Counted from the stretch's first letter, positions 18,169 to 27,542 are shown. The stretch is DNA of 64,000 nt from CAZMRF01 sp964568735 (GCA_964568735.1 CAZMRF010000005.1:1-64000); one strand, 5' to 3'. Notes: generated by a model not told the origin, from the letters alone. A program made the numbers and translations.

Positions 18169-20523
18169 TCATGGGTTGGCGGGCACCTTCACGGGCCCCG
18201 GGGCCTGCGCCGCCTTCTTCGCGGCGCCCGGCGCGGGCGGCTTGCCCCCGGGCTTCGCCTGGAGGATCGCGCCGAGGACCTTGTCGGGCGTCATCGGCAG
18301 CTCCTGCATCCGCACGCCGACGGCGTCGTAGATCGCGTTGGCCACGGCGGGGAGGATGGGCAGGAGCGGCCCCTCGCCGCACTCCTTCGCCCCGAAGGGC
18401 CCCTCGGGATCGTTGCTCTCGATGAGGAAGACCTCGACCGGGGGCATCTGGTTCGCCGTGAGCGTCCGGTAGTCGAGGAGGTTGGGGTTCAGCACGTTGC
18501 CCTTGTGGTAGAGGAAGTTCTCCGCGAGCGCCTGCCCCAGCCCCATGTGGATGGAGCCGATGACCTGTCCCTCGACGGCGGTCGGGTTGAGCGCGCGCCC
18601 GCAGTCGTGCGCGGCCCAGATCTTCACGACCTTGACGAAGCCGGTCTCGGGATCCACCGCGACCTGCGCCGCGTAGGCCTGGAAGGAATAGGTCGGCGAC
18701 AGGCCGGCCGCGGCCCCCTTGAACTTGCCTCCCATCGGAGGTGCCGCCGCGTAGCAGCCGCGCGCCACGAGCGCTCCCTTCCCCGAGAGCGCCTCGTGCA
18801 GCGCCTCCATCCAGGTGACGCCCACGCCGGGCACGGGGCCGTATTCGATGCGCCCCTCGCGGATGACGAAGCCCTCGGCCGGGTGGCCGGTCAGCTTCGC
18901 GGCCGCGGCGATCAGCTCCGTCCGCACCTGGTCGGCCGCGCGGCGGGCGGCGTTTCCCGCCATGAAGGTCACGCGGCTGGAGTACGAGCCCAGATCGATC
19001 GGGTCGGTGTCGCTGTCCTGCGAGAAGACGCGCACGCGGTCCAGCTCCACGCCCAGCGGCTCCGCGACGCACTGGGCCAGCATCGTGTCGGATCCCTGCC
19101 CGATCTCCGCGGCCATGCAGTGGACCGTGATCCCGCCGTCCATGTCGATCTTGAGGTGCACCGTGGACTGCGGCGTCTTCGAGAAGTGGATGGGAAGGGC
19201 CGAGCCCGAGATGTAGAAGCCACAGGCCACGCCGATGCCCTGGCCGTAGGGGAGCTTCCTGAACTTGCGATCCCACCCGGAGGCCTCGCGCACCTTCGTG
19301 AGCCCCTCGCGCGTGCCGTTCGACGTGATCCGGAACTCGTTGATCGTCTTCGTGTTCGCGGGAAGAAGATTCTTGAGCCGGAACTCGAGGGGATCCATCC
19401 CCACCTTCTCCGCGAGGACGTCCATCAGGACCTCCATCGCGAAGCGGGAGTTGACCGCGCCGTGGCCGCGCATGGCACCCGAGGGGGGCTTGTTCGAGTA
19501 GACCCGCTTTCCGGAGTAGCGGAAGGCGGGCACCTGGTAGGGGCCCATGCACAGGACGCCGTTGTAGTAGGTGGTCACGACGCCGAAGGATCCCCACGCC
19601 CCTCCGTCGATGCGCGCCTTGAGGTCGAGCCCCGTGAGCATCCCGTCGGCTGAGACGCCCATGGCCATTTCAGTGCGGGTGGGGTGTCTGCCATGGTTTG
19701 TGAGGAAGACCTCTTCACGGTCGAAGAGGATCTTCACGGGCCGCTTCGTGCGCCGGGAGAGCAGCGCGGCGATCATCTCGTGGGGGAAGGGGTCACTCTT
19801 CCCGCCGAAGGCGCCCCCGACCATCGGCCGGATCACCCGGATCCGGTGCATCTCCATCTCCATCACCTCCGCCAGCGCGCGGTGCACGTAGTGCGGCACC
19901 TGCGTCGCGGACCAGAGCGTGAGGCGCCCCTCGTGGTCGTAGTGGGCGATGACGCAGTGGGGCTCGGTGAAGGCGTGCGTGACGGGGGCGAACTTGAAGT
20001 GTCGGCGCTCGACGGCGGCGGAAGCGGCGAAGGCGGCCTCGACATCGCCGAACTCCTGCTCGACCGACTTGTGGACGTTCGTCCCGTCCACGGTTTTCTC
20101 GTGGATGGGCTCGTCGGTCGCGGCCAAGCCGTCGTCGATGGTCAGGATCGGGGGGAGCACTTCATAACGGACGTCGATGAGGCGAAGCGCCTCGATGGCG
20201 ATCTCCTCGTCGTCGGCGGCCACGGCGGCCACGGCGTCACCGATGTAGCGGACCTTCCCCAGCGCCATCGCCGTCTCGTCCTTGCTGATCGGCAGGACGC
20301 CGAAGCGCGAGGTGGCTTCCATCCCGTGGATGACCGCGCGCACACCGGGCAGCGCATCCGCGCGCGAGGTGTCGATGGCCTTGATCCTGGCGTAGGGGAT
20401 GGGCGAGCGGAGGATCTTGCCCGTGAGGGTTCCTGGAAGGTGGATGTCGTCCGTGTAGACGCCCGTGCCCGTGACTTTCTTCACGGCGTCGATGAGCGGC
20501 GTCCTCTTCCCGATGACGGACAT
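18169..20523 (-). CDS. hcrA: 4-hydroxybenzoyl-CoA reductase-type molybdopterin subunit (HcrA-like)
   Basis: Large catalytic subunit, 784 residues, binding the molybdopterin cytosine dinucleotide cofactor. It has the N-terminal aldehyde-oxidase a/b-hammerhead domain (GTGVYTDDIHLPG...GKILRSPIPYARI), and the Mo-binding domains with VGGAFGGKSDPFPHE (about 240-254), PPSGAMRGHGA and the C-terminal GECG-type motif FGAKECGEGP, where the Glu is the conserved base. It lacks the selanyl-cysteine loop of CO dehydrogenase. With the [4Fe-4S]-type HcrB next to it, reductive removal of a phenolic hydroxyl (4-hydroxybenzoyl-CoA to benzoyl-CoA) is the best guess; other hydroxylases of the family remain possible. 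The last 30 residues are a Pro/Ala/Lys tail not usual in the family. Confidence 0.85.
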   Translation of the reverse strand: MSVIGKRTPLIDAVKKVTGTGVYTDDIHLPGTLTGKILRSPIPYARIKAIDTSRADALPGVRAVIHGMEATSRFGVLPISKDETAMALGKVRYIGDAVAAVAADDEEIAIEALRLIDVRYEVLPPILTIDDGLAATDEPIHEKTVDGTNVHKSVEQEFGDVEAAFAASAAVERRHFKFAPVTHAFTEPHCVIAHYDHEGRLTLWSATQVPHYVHRALAEVMEMEMHRIRVIRPMVGGAFGGKSDPFPHEMIAALLSRRTKRPVKILFDREEVFLTNHGRHPTRTEMAMGVSADGMLTGLDLKARIDGGAWGSFGVVTTYYNGVLCMGPYQVPAFRYSGKRVYSNKPPSGAMRGHGAVNSRFAMEVLMDVLAEKVGMDPLEFRLKNLLPANTKTINEFRITSNGTREGLTKVREASGWDRKFRKLPYGQGIGVACGFYISGSALPIHFSKTPQSTVHLKIDMDGGITVHCMAAEIGQGSDTMLAQCVAEPLGVELDRVRVFSQDSDTDPIDLGSYSSRVTFMAGNAARRAADQVRTELIAAAAKLTGHPAEGFVIREGRIEYGPVPGVGVTWMEALHEALSGKGALVARGCYAAAPPMGGKFKGAAAGLSPTYSFQAYAAQVAVDPETGFVKVVKIWAAHDCGRALNPTAVEGQVIGSIHMGLGQALAENFLYHKGNVLNPNLLDYRTLTANQMPPVEVFLIESNDPEGPFGAKECGEGPLLPILPAVANAIYDAVGVRMQELPMTPDKVLGAILQAKPGGKPPAPGAAKKAAQAPGPVKVPANP

Positions 20524-20610
20524 CTCAGTCGGGCTCCACGTGGACGAACCTCTCCATCACCATCAGGGGTGCAGGCTGTCGCCACCGACGCTGCACCGGG
20601 CGCATCCCCC

Positions 20611-21201
20611 TCACTCCCTTTCCCCCGCCGTGACGGCGATGGGCGAGCGGTAGGTCCCCTCGGCCTTCCGGCGCGAGACCTCGGCCGCGGCCTTCGCCAC
20701 GGCCTCCACGATGGAGATATAGCCCGTGCAGCGGCAGACATTCCCGGAGATCGCCTCCTTGATCTCGGATTCCGTGGGCGACCCCTTCTCTTCGACGAAG
20801 GCCAGGGCGGTCATGATGAATCCCGGCGTGCAGAAGCCACACTGGCTGGCGCCCGTCTCCACCCATGCGCTCTGGAGGGGGTGGAGCCCGTCGGCGCCCG
20901 CAACCGCCTCCACGGTCGTGATCTCGGCTCCTTCGACCTCGAGGGCGAGCGTCAGGCAGGAGAGCGTCGGCCGCCCGCCGATGAGGACCGTGCAGCAGCC
21001 GCAGGTTCCCATGTCGCAGCCGCGCCGCGTGCCGGTGAGGTTGAGCGTCTCGCGCACCACGTCGAGCAGCACGTCGTAGGGGCGGACCGAGACGGTGTGC
21101 GGCGCCCCGTTCACGCGCAGCGTGACGAGCGTGCGGTCGATCTTCTTCTTGATCTGCTTCAGCGTCACGTCCGACACGCCCTTCGATTCTCCTTCGAGCA
21201 C
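20611..21201 (-). CDS. hcrC: 4-hydroxybenzoyl-CoA reductase-type [2Fe-2S] subunit (HcrC-like)
   Basis: Small iron-sulfur subunit with two [2Fe-2S] clusters. The plant-ferredoxin-type cluster is bound by CDMGTCGCCTV plus the later Cys in TLSCLTLA, and the helical-domain cluster by SQCGFCTPGF and NVCRCTGY, in the order typical of xanthine-oxidase-family small subunits. The frame opens with GTG at 21201, directly abutting the stop of the preceding gene; a GTG eight codons later (21177) with a GGAGA site is an alternative and gives a length nearer the usual 160-170 residues. It relays electrons between the Mo centre and the FAD/[4Fe-4S] subunit. Confidence 0.88.
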   Translation of the reverse strand: MLEGESKGVSDVTLKQIKKKIDRTLVTLRVNGAPHTVSVRPYDVLLDVVRETLNLTGTRRGCDMGTCGCCTVLIGGRPTLSCLTLALEVEGAEITTVEAVAGADGLHPLQSAWVETGASQCGFCTPGFIMTALAFVEEKGSPTESEIKEAISGNVCRCTGYISIVEAVAKAAAEVSRRKAEGTYRSPIAVTAGERE

Positions 21202-21861
21202 TCAGAGCCCGGCACGTGTGATGCGGCCTGCTTCCACCGATCCAGCGGTCGATCTCCGCTTGTAATGCTCCAACGCGAGTCTGTAGTCCGCCTCGGTGTT
21301 GATCCCCGTGATCACGCCCGGACCGGGCCTCTCGACAGCCTCGATCTCCGCGGCTCTCGCCCGGACCCGATCGTGCAGCGGAATCGAATCGTCCATCGCG
21401 AGGATCCCCATCCGGTGCCCCCCGGCCAGGAGCAGCGGGTGCCCCCGCCGCCCGCGGAAGGTCGGGACCCTTATGCTCTTACCCGGCGCGCGGCGCGAGA
21501 ATCCCTGCGCCAGCGCGTCGAGATCCGCCGCTGCGATGAGAGGATGATCCACGGGCATCAGGAACACCCCCGCAACGGCGGCGCCGACGGCCCTCAGCCC
21601 GGCCTTGACGCTCGAGGTCTGCCCCCGTTCGTGGTCCGGGTTGATGACCACCTGGAGGTCGGGGGCCGGCCTGAGCCGGGCGAGGATATCGCTCGCACCG
21701 CTGGCCAGCACCACGACGATGGGACCCTGCCCCGCTTCCCGGCAGGCGCCGATCGCGAGATCGAGACAGGTGCGCCCGCCGAAGTCGAGCAGCGCCTTGG
21801 GCCTGCCCATCCTCCGCGAGGCGCCCGCGGCGAGGATCACAACCGGGTAGCGCTCCGCCAC
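21202..21861 (-). CDS. mocA: Molybdenum cofactor cytidylyltransferase (MocA-like)
   Basis: A nucleotidyltransferase of the MobA/MocA type that attaches a nucleotide to molybdopterin. It shows the signature LAAGASRRMGRPKALLDFGG near the N-terminus, the NPDHERGQTSSVKAGL segment and the metal-binding PVDHPLI motif. Its position directly ahead of hcrC, with zero bases between stop and start, indicates that it supplies the MCD form of the cofactor to the Hcr-type enzyme, as MocA does for xanthine dehydrogenases. GTG at 21861 is preceded by a GGAG site 9 bases away and was preferred to an in-frame TTG at 21885. Confidence 0.82.
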   Translation of the reverse strand: MAERYPVVILAAGASRRMGRPKALLDFGGRTCLDLAIGACREAGQGPIVVVLASGASDILARLRPAPDLQVVINPDHERGQTSSVKAGLRAVGAAVAGVFLMPVDHPLIAAADLDALAQGFSRRAPGKSIRVPTFRGRRGHPLLLAGGHRMGILAMDDSIPLHDRVRARAAEIEAVERPGPGVITGINTEADYRLALEHYKRRSTAGSVEAGRITRAGL

Positions 21862-21930
21862 GTCCCCTATCTCCAGCCGATTCAAGACCTTGTGTCCGGC
21901 CCCTCACGATACGGCGGGGCCCCGGGGGAG

Positions 21931-22476
21931 TCAACCAAAGACCTGCCGGAGCCAGCCGAAGGCGCTCCACGAGGCCCAGCACCAAGTGAGCGTGTGGAAG
22001 AGAAGGCCCGTGGTGAAGGTCGCGCGCTGGCGCGCGTGCAGCATGAGGGCCGCGAGGCCGCCGGCGCTGAGCGCGTTGACGGCGATCAGGCCGTGAGTGT
22101 GCGCGGCGCCGTAATGGCGCATCCCCGGCTCGTAGCCCCAGGCAAGCCAGAGCGCGCTCAAGGTGCCGAGGCTCACGAAGCAAATCACCGGGATTGCCAC
22201 GCTAGGGTGCCGGCGGAGGAGCCCGGACCCCGTGAGGACGAAGAGTATCGGGGCGAATCCCAGGCTCGCTGGTGAGCCGAGGATGAGATCCGGGACGACG
22301 ACCACCATCGAGAAAGGACTGAGAAGCGAGGGTCGCTGCCCGGCGATGGAGGCCGCAGACGCGAACCCCACGGCCACCGATGCCACTGCGATGAAAAGCA
22401 GGCGAATCGAGGTCGATGGGCCGGCCTTCGGGGCGGTCCCCGAGGCTGCGCCCGGCTCGCGAGCCTCTGCGGCCAT
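21931..22476 (-). CDS. Small polytopic membrane protein, unknown function
   Basis: A 181-residue protein with four or five hydrophobic segments (for example LLFIAVASVAVGFASAASIAG, LGFAPILFVLTGSGLL, VAIPVICFVSLGTLSALWLAWG and AVNALSAGGLAALMLHA). It contains a GAAHTHGLIAVNA stretch with paired histidines, reminiscent of heme- or copper-handling membrane proteins, but this is not enough to assign a role. ATG 22476 was chosen because upstream residues in the frame are of shadow character. It lies between the Hcr cluster and a large membrane protein on the same strand. Confidence 0.6.
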   Translation of the reverse strand: MAAEAREPGAASGTAPKAGPSTSIRLLFIAVASVAVGFASAASIAGQRPSLLSPFSMVVVVPDLILGSPASLGFAPILFVLTGSGLLRRHPSVAIPVICFVSLGTLSALWLAWGYEPGMRHYGAAHTHGLIAVNALSAGGLAALMLHARQRATFTTGLLFHTLTWCWASWSAFGWLRQVFG

Positions 22477-22570
22477 CAGTTGTGGTACCTGCCAGCGGTT
22501 CGAATCACCTGCACTCCTGCGCTTTGCACTCGTCCCGGCGCGGGGACCGGAGCCATCCACTTCCGAGCCA

Positions 22571-24328
22571 TCAGCGGCGGTCCCCGCGGAGCCTACCAGC
22601 GACGATCGCGCCCGCGGCAACAAGCAGCCCGCTCCACGAAAGAACCCAGCCAGCCTTCGCGGCAGCGGTGCCCGAGTAGCGCAGCTCCACGAGGCGGCTC
22701 CCCGCCGGGACATCCACGAGGACCAGCCCGGTCGCCGGCTCGGGCCGGACTTCCGCCCCGACGCCATCCACGCTGGCCCTCCATCCCGGCGAGGCGAAGA
22801 GGTGGAGCCGCAGCGTCGTCGGGACCTGGGTATCGACCTCCACCGTCATCCGATGCGTCGCCTCCGAGACGATCCGCGCTCGGCCACCCGATAGGAGCAT
22901 CGCTCGTGCCCCCTGCGGCTTGAAGTTGGGGACGCCTACCTCGAGCGGCTGGAACTTCAGCTCACCGAAGTAGCGGCCGCGGAAGGCCTCGGGCGTGAAG
23001 TCGGCCTCTTTCCCCTCTCCCCGCCGCGCCTGGAGGTAGGGCAGGCAGGCGGCGACAAGGAGAGCGATCACGACGACCGTGACGGTCCGCGTCGCACCCG
23101 GTCGCGCGGACGCACCATCAAGGCGCAGCACGCGCTCGAGTCCCCGCGCTGGCGAGCTTCTCTCACGCGAGGCTCCAGGTCGTTGCCCCTTCACCTTCGT
23201 CCCGCGGGCCCGCGGCAGAACTAGACCGGGCAGTACAGCCACGAGTCCCGCCGAGAGCGACGTCGCGATCCCGACGAGCATGAGCGCCCTCCACGGGAAC
23301 TGGACGTTCTGCAACGTGGGGATGACCGCCCAGACTCCCCGGGAGAGCGGCAGCATCAGGAAGAGCCCTGCCAGCGCCACGGCGCAACACGTGAAGACGA
23401 CGGGCCGCGCCGCGCGCACCCGCACCGCGGCACCCGCCGCCGCGGCGAGGAGCATGAGATGCACCCAGCCCGCCTGGAAGGACATCCGGTCCGAGGTTCC
23501 GGGCATCGAGGATCCGAAGCCCCAGGAAGGCGAGACGATCTGCTCCAGGCTGACGAAGTGGTGCGTGTAGTGGTCGGGTCCGCCGGCGCTCTCCTGGTAG
23601 TGCGTCCCGCCGATCTCGGCCATCGCGGGCAGCCAGGAGAAGGCCGAGAGGGCGAGGCCGAGGAGCATGAAGGCCGCGGTCACTCCTGCGGCCCGGGCGC
23701 GGCGGCCGGGGGGCGCGAAGGCCGCCGCCCACGCCGCAACGAGCGGAAGGCCCAGGACCGACCCCGGGAAATGAATTGCCGGGAGCGCCCCCGTGAGGAG
23801 GGCCGCGACGGCGATCCTCTTGCCCGAGGGGCGGGCCGCCGCTCTGCGCGCGGCGGCCATGGCCAGCGGAAGCACCATCATGACGGCCAGCTCCGAGTAG
23901 GCCATCCGCACGTAGAGGTTCGCGATCCTGTAGGGGAGGTAGATCCAGGCGAGCGCTGCGACCGCGGCTCCGACCCTGCCGAGGTGCGGGCGTGCCAGGA
24001 TCCGCATCGCCATTCCGCCCGCGAGCGTGAGAAGGCCCGCCGCGATCTTGAGAGCCGCGATGGGGCCCACCCCCGCGAGGACGAGCAGCGCCGGCAGGTA
24101 GTAGGGCGCCGTCGGGTTGAAGGTGAGGATGGGGCCGCCCAGCCCGCCGTAGGCGTCGGGCAGGAAGCGGGGGTAGAGCACGCCGTCGCCGAGCGCCCGG
24201 GCCACTTCGGCGAGGCGGAAGAGGTGGGCGCCGGTGTCGTGCCCCCACAGGTGGCCGGGTGTGGTGAGCGGATGGAGAGCGAAGAGAGCCAGCCCCGCGC
24301 AGAGGGCCTCGATCAGCGCGGGGCGCAT
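22571..24328 (-). CDS. Large integral membrane protein, YfhO/6-PTPS-related glycosyltransferase-like
   Basis: A protein of about 585 residues with ten or more transmembrane helices and a C-terminal soluble domain. The N-terminal GHDTGAHLFRLAEVARAL and YPRFLPDAYGGLGGPILTFNPTAPYYLPA patterns are typical of the 6-pyruvoyl-tetrahydropterin-synthase-related membrane domain group, thought to be GT-C-like enzymes. The C-terminus (FASPGWRASVDGVGAEVRPE) matches the YfhO-type beta domain. No substrate can be named. ATG at 24328 and GTG at 24346 are both possible starts; neither has an ideal ribosome site. Confidence 0.72.
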   Translation of the reverse strand: MRPALIEALCAGLALFALHPLTTPGHLWGHDTGAHLFRLAEVARALGDGVLYPRFLPDAYGGLGGPILTFNPTAPYYLPALLVLAGVGPIAALKIAAGLLTLAGGMAMRILARPHLGRVGAAVAALAWIYLPYRIANLYVRMAYSELAVMMVLPLAMAAARRAAARPSGKRIAVAALLTGALPAIHFPGSVLGLPLVAAWAAAFAPPGRRARAAGVTAAFMLLGLALSAFSWLPAMAEIGGTHYQESAGGPDHYTHHFVSLEQIVSPSWGFGSSMPGTSDRMSFQAGWVHLMLLAAAAGAAVRVRAARPVVFTCCAVALAGLFLMLPLSRGVWAVIPTLQNVQFPWRALMLVGIATSLSAGLVAVLPGLVLPRARGTKVKGQRPGASRERSSPARGLERVLRLDGASARPGATRTVTVVVIALLVAACLPYLQARRGEGKEADFTPEAFRGRYFGELKFQPLEVGVPNFKPQGARAMLLSGGRARIVSEATHRMTVEVDTQVPTTLRLHLFASPGWRASVDGVGAEVRPEPATGLVLVDVPAGSRLVELRYSGTAAAKAGWVLSWSGLLVAAGAIVAGRLRGDRR

Positions 24329-24586
24329 CCAGCCGGTTCGGGCCACGGCCTCCTCGGGATCCGCCGGGTGGCCCGCCGGTCGCACCCGGCGGCGCCTCGG
24401 GGCGCAGGCTCCCAGAATAGTCGAGACGCGGAAGCGGGGGATCCCCGGAAACGCGGAGCAGGTGCAGGGACTCACCGGACACGGGGTGCGGCCGTGGAGG
24501 AGGCCCGCGGGGAACCACAGGGATCGAATCGGCCGGAACCGTGATAATTTGCCCGCTACGGTCACCCGGGATCTTGGAGAGGGAAG

Positions 24587-24904
24587 GTGGCGAAGCTCGG
24601 CGACTTCAATCCGTTCGTGCGGCCGCTCGTGAAGGAGACCGTGGCGACCGTCAAGAGCTTCAGCTGGAAGATCTACGAGGACCCCTCGCCGCGCGGCTAT
24701 CTCGCCCTCAAGATGTACGGCAATCTCATCTGCGGCTTCTATCCCGGCGTGCGCAGCTTCAGCATCGGCTACTGGCACGCGCCGGCGGGGCGGCGGGGAA
24801 CGGATCGCTGGGTGCGATGCAAGGTCACCGAAGAACGGGATCTGAAAATCCACTTCGCCATGATCCGGGCCCGCGTCGTGCACGTCCTGACGGGAACGCC
24901 CTGA
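24587..24904 (+). CDS. Conserved-looking small protein, unknown function
   Basis: A 105-residue soluble protein starting with GTG at 24587 behind a GGAGAGGGAAG ribosome site. It is predicted to be an alpha/beta domain with aromatic-rich strands (YLALKMYGNLICGFYPGV, FSIGYWHAP). No motif is recognised. It is divergent from the large membrane protein and runs in the same direction as the next glycosyltransferase gene, 49 bases downstream. Confidence 0.6.
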   Translation: MAKLGDFNPFVRPLVKETVATVKSFSWKIYEDPSPRGYLALKMYGNLICGFYPGVRSFSIGYWHAPAGRRGTDRWVRCKVTEERDLKIHFAMIRARVVHVLTGTP

Positions 24905-24953
24905 TCCACACCACCCCTCTCGTCGGAGAGGCTCCGCCGCGGGCCGTGCGCTC

Positions 24954-26882
24954 ATGAAGCCGGCTCGCGCCGCCGGGAAGCGCCGCCGGCCCGAGGAGGC
25001 GGCTGCCGCGGCTGCCACGCCGGCCCCGTCCCTCGACAGTCGCGACAGGCTCGCGGCCGGCGCCGTCTTCGCCCTCGCGCTCGGAGTCCGCCTTCTCTAC
25101 CTGTACCAGCTCCACGCGGCGGGGCTCTGGCGCTACCTCAGGCTGGATCCTCTCTACTATCACCAGTGGGGGCAGCGGATCGCCGCAGGCGACTGGCTGG
25201 GCACCTCCGTCTTCGAGATGTCCCCTCTCTACGCCTACGTCCTCGGGGTCTTCTACCGGCTCTTCGGCGAAGACCCCCTTGGGCCCCGGCTTCTCCATTG
25301 CGTGCTCGGCGCCCTGGTCTGCGCCCTGCTCGTGATCGCCGGCCGGCTCGCCTTCGGGCGGACGCAGGGAATCCTCGCGGGAGCCCTCTTCGCTCTGTAC
25401 GGGCCGGCCCTCTACTACGACGGGCAGCTGATGAAGACCTCGCTCGAGATCTCCTTCACGGCCCTCATGACGTTCGCCTTCTACCTGGCGGGGCGCGGCG
25501 CACCCGGGCCGCGTCCGTGGGGGCTCTTCGCGGGCGGTGTCCTGCTCGGCCTGACCGCGCTGATGCGCGAGAACATCCTCGTGGCCGCTCCGCTTTTCTT
25601 CATCTGGGTGCTCTGGCCGAGGCCGGGCCACCCCTGGCGCCGCGGGATCGTCGCGGCGGCGGCCCTCACGGCCGGGACGATCCTCCCCATCGCGCCTTTC
25701 ACCACGCGCAATCTCCTCGTGGCCCGCGAAGCGGTTCTCATCACCTCGCTCGGAGGGGAGAATTTCTACACGGGGAACAACCTCCAGGCCAGCGGGCGTT
25801 ACACGCCGCCCCCCTTCGTCCGTCCGGATCCCCAGTACGAGCACGATGACTTCCGCAACGAGGCCGCGCGCAGGCTCGGCCGCCCGCTGACCCGCAGGGA
25901 GGCCAACGACTTCTGGTTCGACGAAGGGCTGCGCTTCATCGCGGGCCACCCGCTCAGGTACCTCGCGCTCCTGTGGGACAAGCTCGAGGTCTTCTTCAAT
26001 GACTTCGAGCGCCCCGACAACTTCTCCTTCTACAACTTCCGGAGGTTCTGCTCCATCCTTCGCGCTCCCCTCCCGCATTTCGGCTGGGTGGCGCCTCTGG
26101 GGCTCCTGGGAATCGCGCTGGCGGCGGGGCGATGGCGCGATCTCCTCCCGCTGCACGTCACGCTCCTCTCCTTCGTCGCCTCAGCCCTCATCTTCTTCAC
26201 GCAGTCGAGGTACCGGGTTCCCGCCGTCCCGATCCTGTGCCTCTTCGCCGCCCACGCCGCGGTGAGCCTCGCGGCCGCGGCCCGGCGGCTGCAGTGGCGG
26301 ACCCTGGCCTGGGCGGTGCCTGTGCTCGCGCTGCTCACGCTCTGGGTCACGATGGACCCGGGCAACACTCCCCTCTTCGACGCGCAGAACGAGGGCCTCG
26401 TTGCCGAGATGCACCTCGAAGCCGGGGATCTCACAGCCGCGGGGGCCGCCTACCGCCGGAGCCTCGCCGCCCTCGAAGCACTCCCGATGGCCGGCTCACC
26501 CGGCGTGGGCCGGCTGCAGGCGAATGCGCACCTCGGCCTCGCGCGAACCCTCATGCGCCAGGGGGATCGCGCGGGCGGGATCGGGGAGCTGCGCCTGGCC
26601 GCGGCCTCACCGAGGCCCGACGTCCGCTTCAATGCGCTGATGCTCCTGGCCCTTCTCGCGACGGAGGATCGTGACGTGCAGGGGGCGCTCGACGACCTGC
26701 GCCGGGCCGTCGCCGAGGATAGGGACAGCTACGAGGCGAGGATGATGTTCGCCGAAGCGCTGCTGAGGGCGGGACAGAGGGGTGAAGCCATCGCCCAGCT
26801 CGATGAGGCGCTCCGGATCGCTCCCGGGAATCCGGACGCGATCAGGATCCGCACCGAGCTTTCGCGGGCTTCAGGGCCCTAG
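24954..26882 (+). CDS. GT39-like membrane glycosyltransferase with C-terminal TPR repeats
   Basis: A 642-residue protein. Residues 35-460 carry about ten transmembrane helices and the GT-C (PMT/ArnT) pattern: LRLDPLYYHQWGQRIAAGDWLG with the acidic/aromatic loop, MSPLYAYVLGVFYRLFG, and GPALYYDGQLMKTSLE. A periplasmic loop (ENFYTGNNLQASGRYTPPPF) and the C-terminal part (about 475-640) with two or three tetratricopeptide repeats (LIALD/AHLGLARTLMRQGDR, EAIAQLDEALRIAPGNPDA) follow. The combination of a GT39 domain and TPRs is common in Acidobacteriota and other environmental phyla; donor and acceptor are unknown. The stop abuts that of the converging HAMP gene. Confidence 0.8.
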   Translation: MKPARAAGKRRRPEEAAAAAATPAPSLDSRDRLAAGAVFALALGVRLLYLYQLHAAGLWRYLRLDPLYYHQWGQRIAAGDWLGTSVFEMSPLYAYVLGVFYRLFGEDPLGPRLLHCVLGALVCALLVIAGRLAFGRTQGILAGALFALYGPALYYDGQLMKTSLEISFTALMTFAFYLAGRGAPGPRPWGLFAGGVLLGLTALMRENILVAAPLFFIWVLWPRPGHPWRRGIVAAAALTAGTILPIAPFTTRNLLVAREAVLITSLGGENFYTGNNLQASGRYTPPPFVRPDPQYEHDDFRNEAARRLGRPLTRREANDFWFDEGLRFIAGHPLRYLALLWDKLEVFFNDFERPDNFSFYNFRRFCSILRAPLPHFGWVAPLGLLGIALAAGRWRDLLPLHVTLLSFVASALIFFTQSRYRVPAVPILCLFAAHAAVSLAAAARRLQWRTLAWAVPVLALLTLWVTMDPGNTPLFDAQNEGLVAEMHLEAGDLTAAGAAYRRSLAALEALPMAGSPGVGRLQANAHLGLARTLMRQGDRAGGIGELRLAAASPRPDVRFNALMLLALLATEDRDVQGALDDLRRAVAEDRDSYEARMMFAEALLRAGQRGEAIAQLDEALRIAPGNPDAIRIRTELSRASGP

Positions 26883-27542
26883 TCAGCGCGGGAAGGCGAC
26901 GATCGGAGCGCCCGCCGCGGCCTGGCGCGTGGCTTCCTCCGGCACCCCGAGCAGCGAGCGCTTCCGCTCACGGATCGTCTCGAGCGTCTCCCGGAGCCCC
27001 TCACGGAGCGGGCCCGCGTAGGGAGACTTGTCCAGGATGGCGAGCAGGTCCGTGACGTCCGCGAGATCCTCGTGCGCCTGCATCCTGAGCGTCGAGACGG
27101 CGTCGTTGATCGTCTCGGCCACGTCGTGGAAGTAATCCCCTCGCCTCAGGTGCACCCTGGAGACGAGATCCCCCTCCGCCAGCCGCCTGATTCTCCGGTG
27201 CATCGCGAAGAGCGCTCCCATCAACCTGCGCGAGTGGACGAGCCCGACAGCCAACAGCCCGAAAATGTAGAAGACGGCGCCCTGCGCAAGCGTCGACTCG
27301 AGCTCCGAGGCCTGCGTTTCGAGCACGGCGTGGAATCCGGGGTTGGCCTCGGTGAGCTCGCGCGTGGCCGCCTCGTTCCAGCGGTGGACGACCGAGAGAA
27401 GCGCGATGAGCATCAGCGCGGCGGCGACCGTCGGGACCAGGGAGGTCCGGAATTGATCGGCGGTGCGGGTGAAGAAACGTGTGCGGCGTGTGCGGGCGGG
27501 AGGTACCTGCTCCCGGGGGGCATCGTCCGGTCGGGCCGACAT
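26883..27542 (-). CDS. Membrane protein with HAMP domain
   Basis: A 219-residue protein with two transmembrane helices (about 35-52 and 86-103), a short periplasmic segment between them, and a HAMP-type linker (RRLMGALFAMHRRIRRLAEGDLVSRVHLRRGDYFHDVAETIND, about 105-145) leading into a coiled coil. No kinase, cyclase or methyl-accepting domain follows, so it is a truncated receptor layout, perhaps acting through a partner. The gene lies upstream of no kinase; the receiver-DUF4388 gene is its neighbour on the same strand, which may be the partner. A strong AGGAGG site precedes the ATG at 27542. Confidence 0.72.
   Translation of the reverse strand: MSARPDDAPREQVPPARTRRTRFFTRTADQFRTSLVPTVAAALMLIALLSVVHRWNEAATRELTEANPGFHAVLETQASELESTLAQGAVFYIFGLLAVGLVHSRRLMGALFAMHRRIRRLAEGDLVSRVHLRRGDYFHDVAETINDAVSTLRMQAHEDLADVTDLLAILDKSPYAGPLREGLRETLETIRERKRSLLGVPEEATRQAAAGAPIVAFPR

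Noticed and set aside
18169..20523. Aerobic CO dehydrogenase large subunit
   Set aside because: The CoxL active-site loop is absent, and the FAD subunit has the four-Cys loop of 4-hydroxybenzoyl-CoA reductases.
22490..22515. GGTTCGAATC, a tRNA T-arm-like string
   Set aside because: No acceptor stem, anticodon arm or CCA-adjacent pairing can be built around it, and it lies just upstream of a membrane-protein start.
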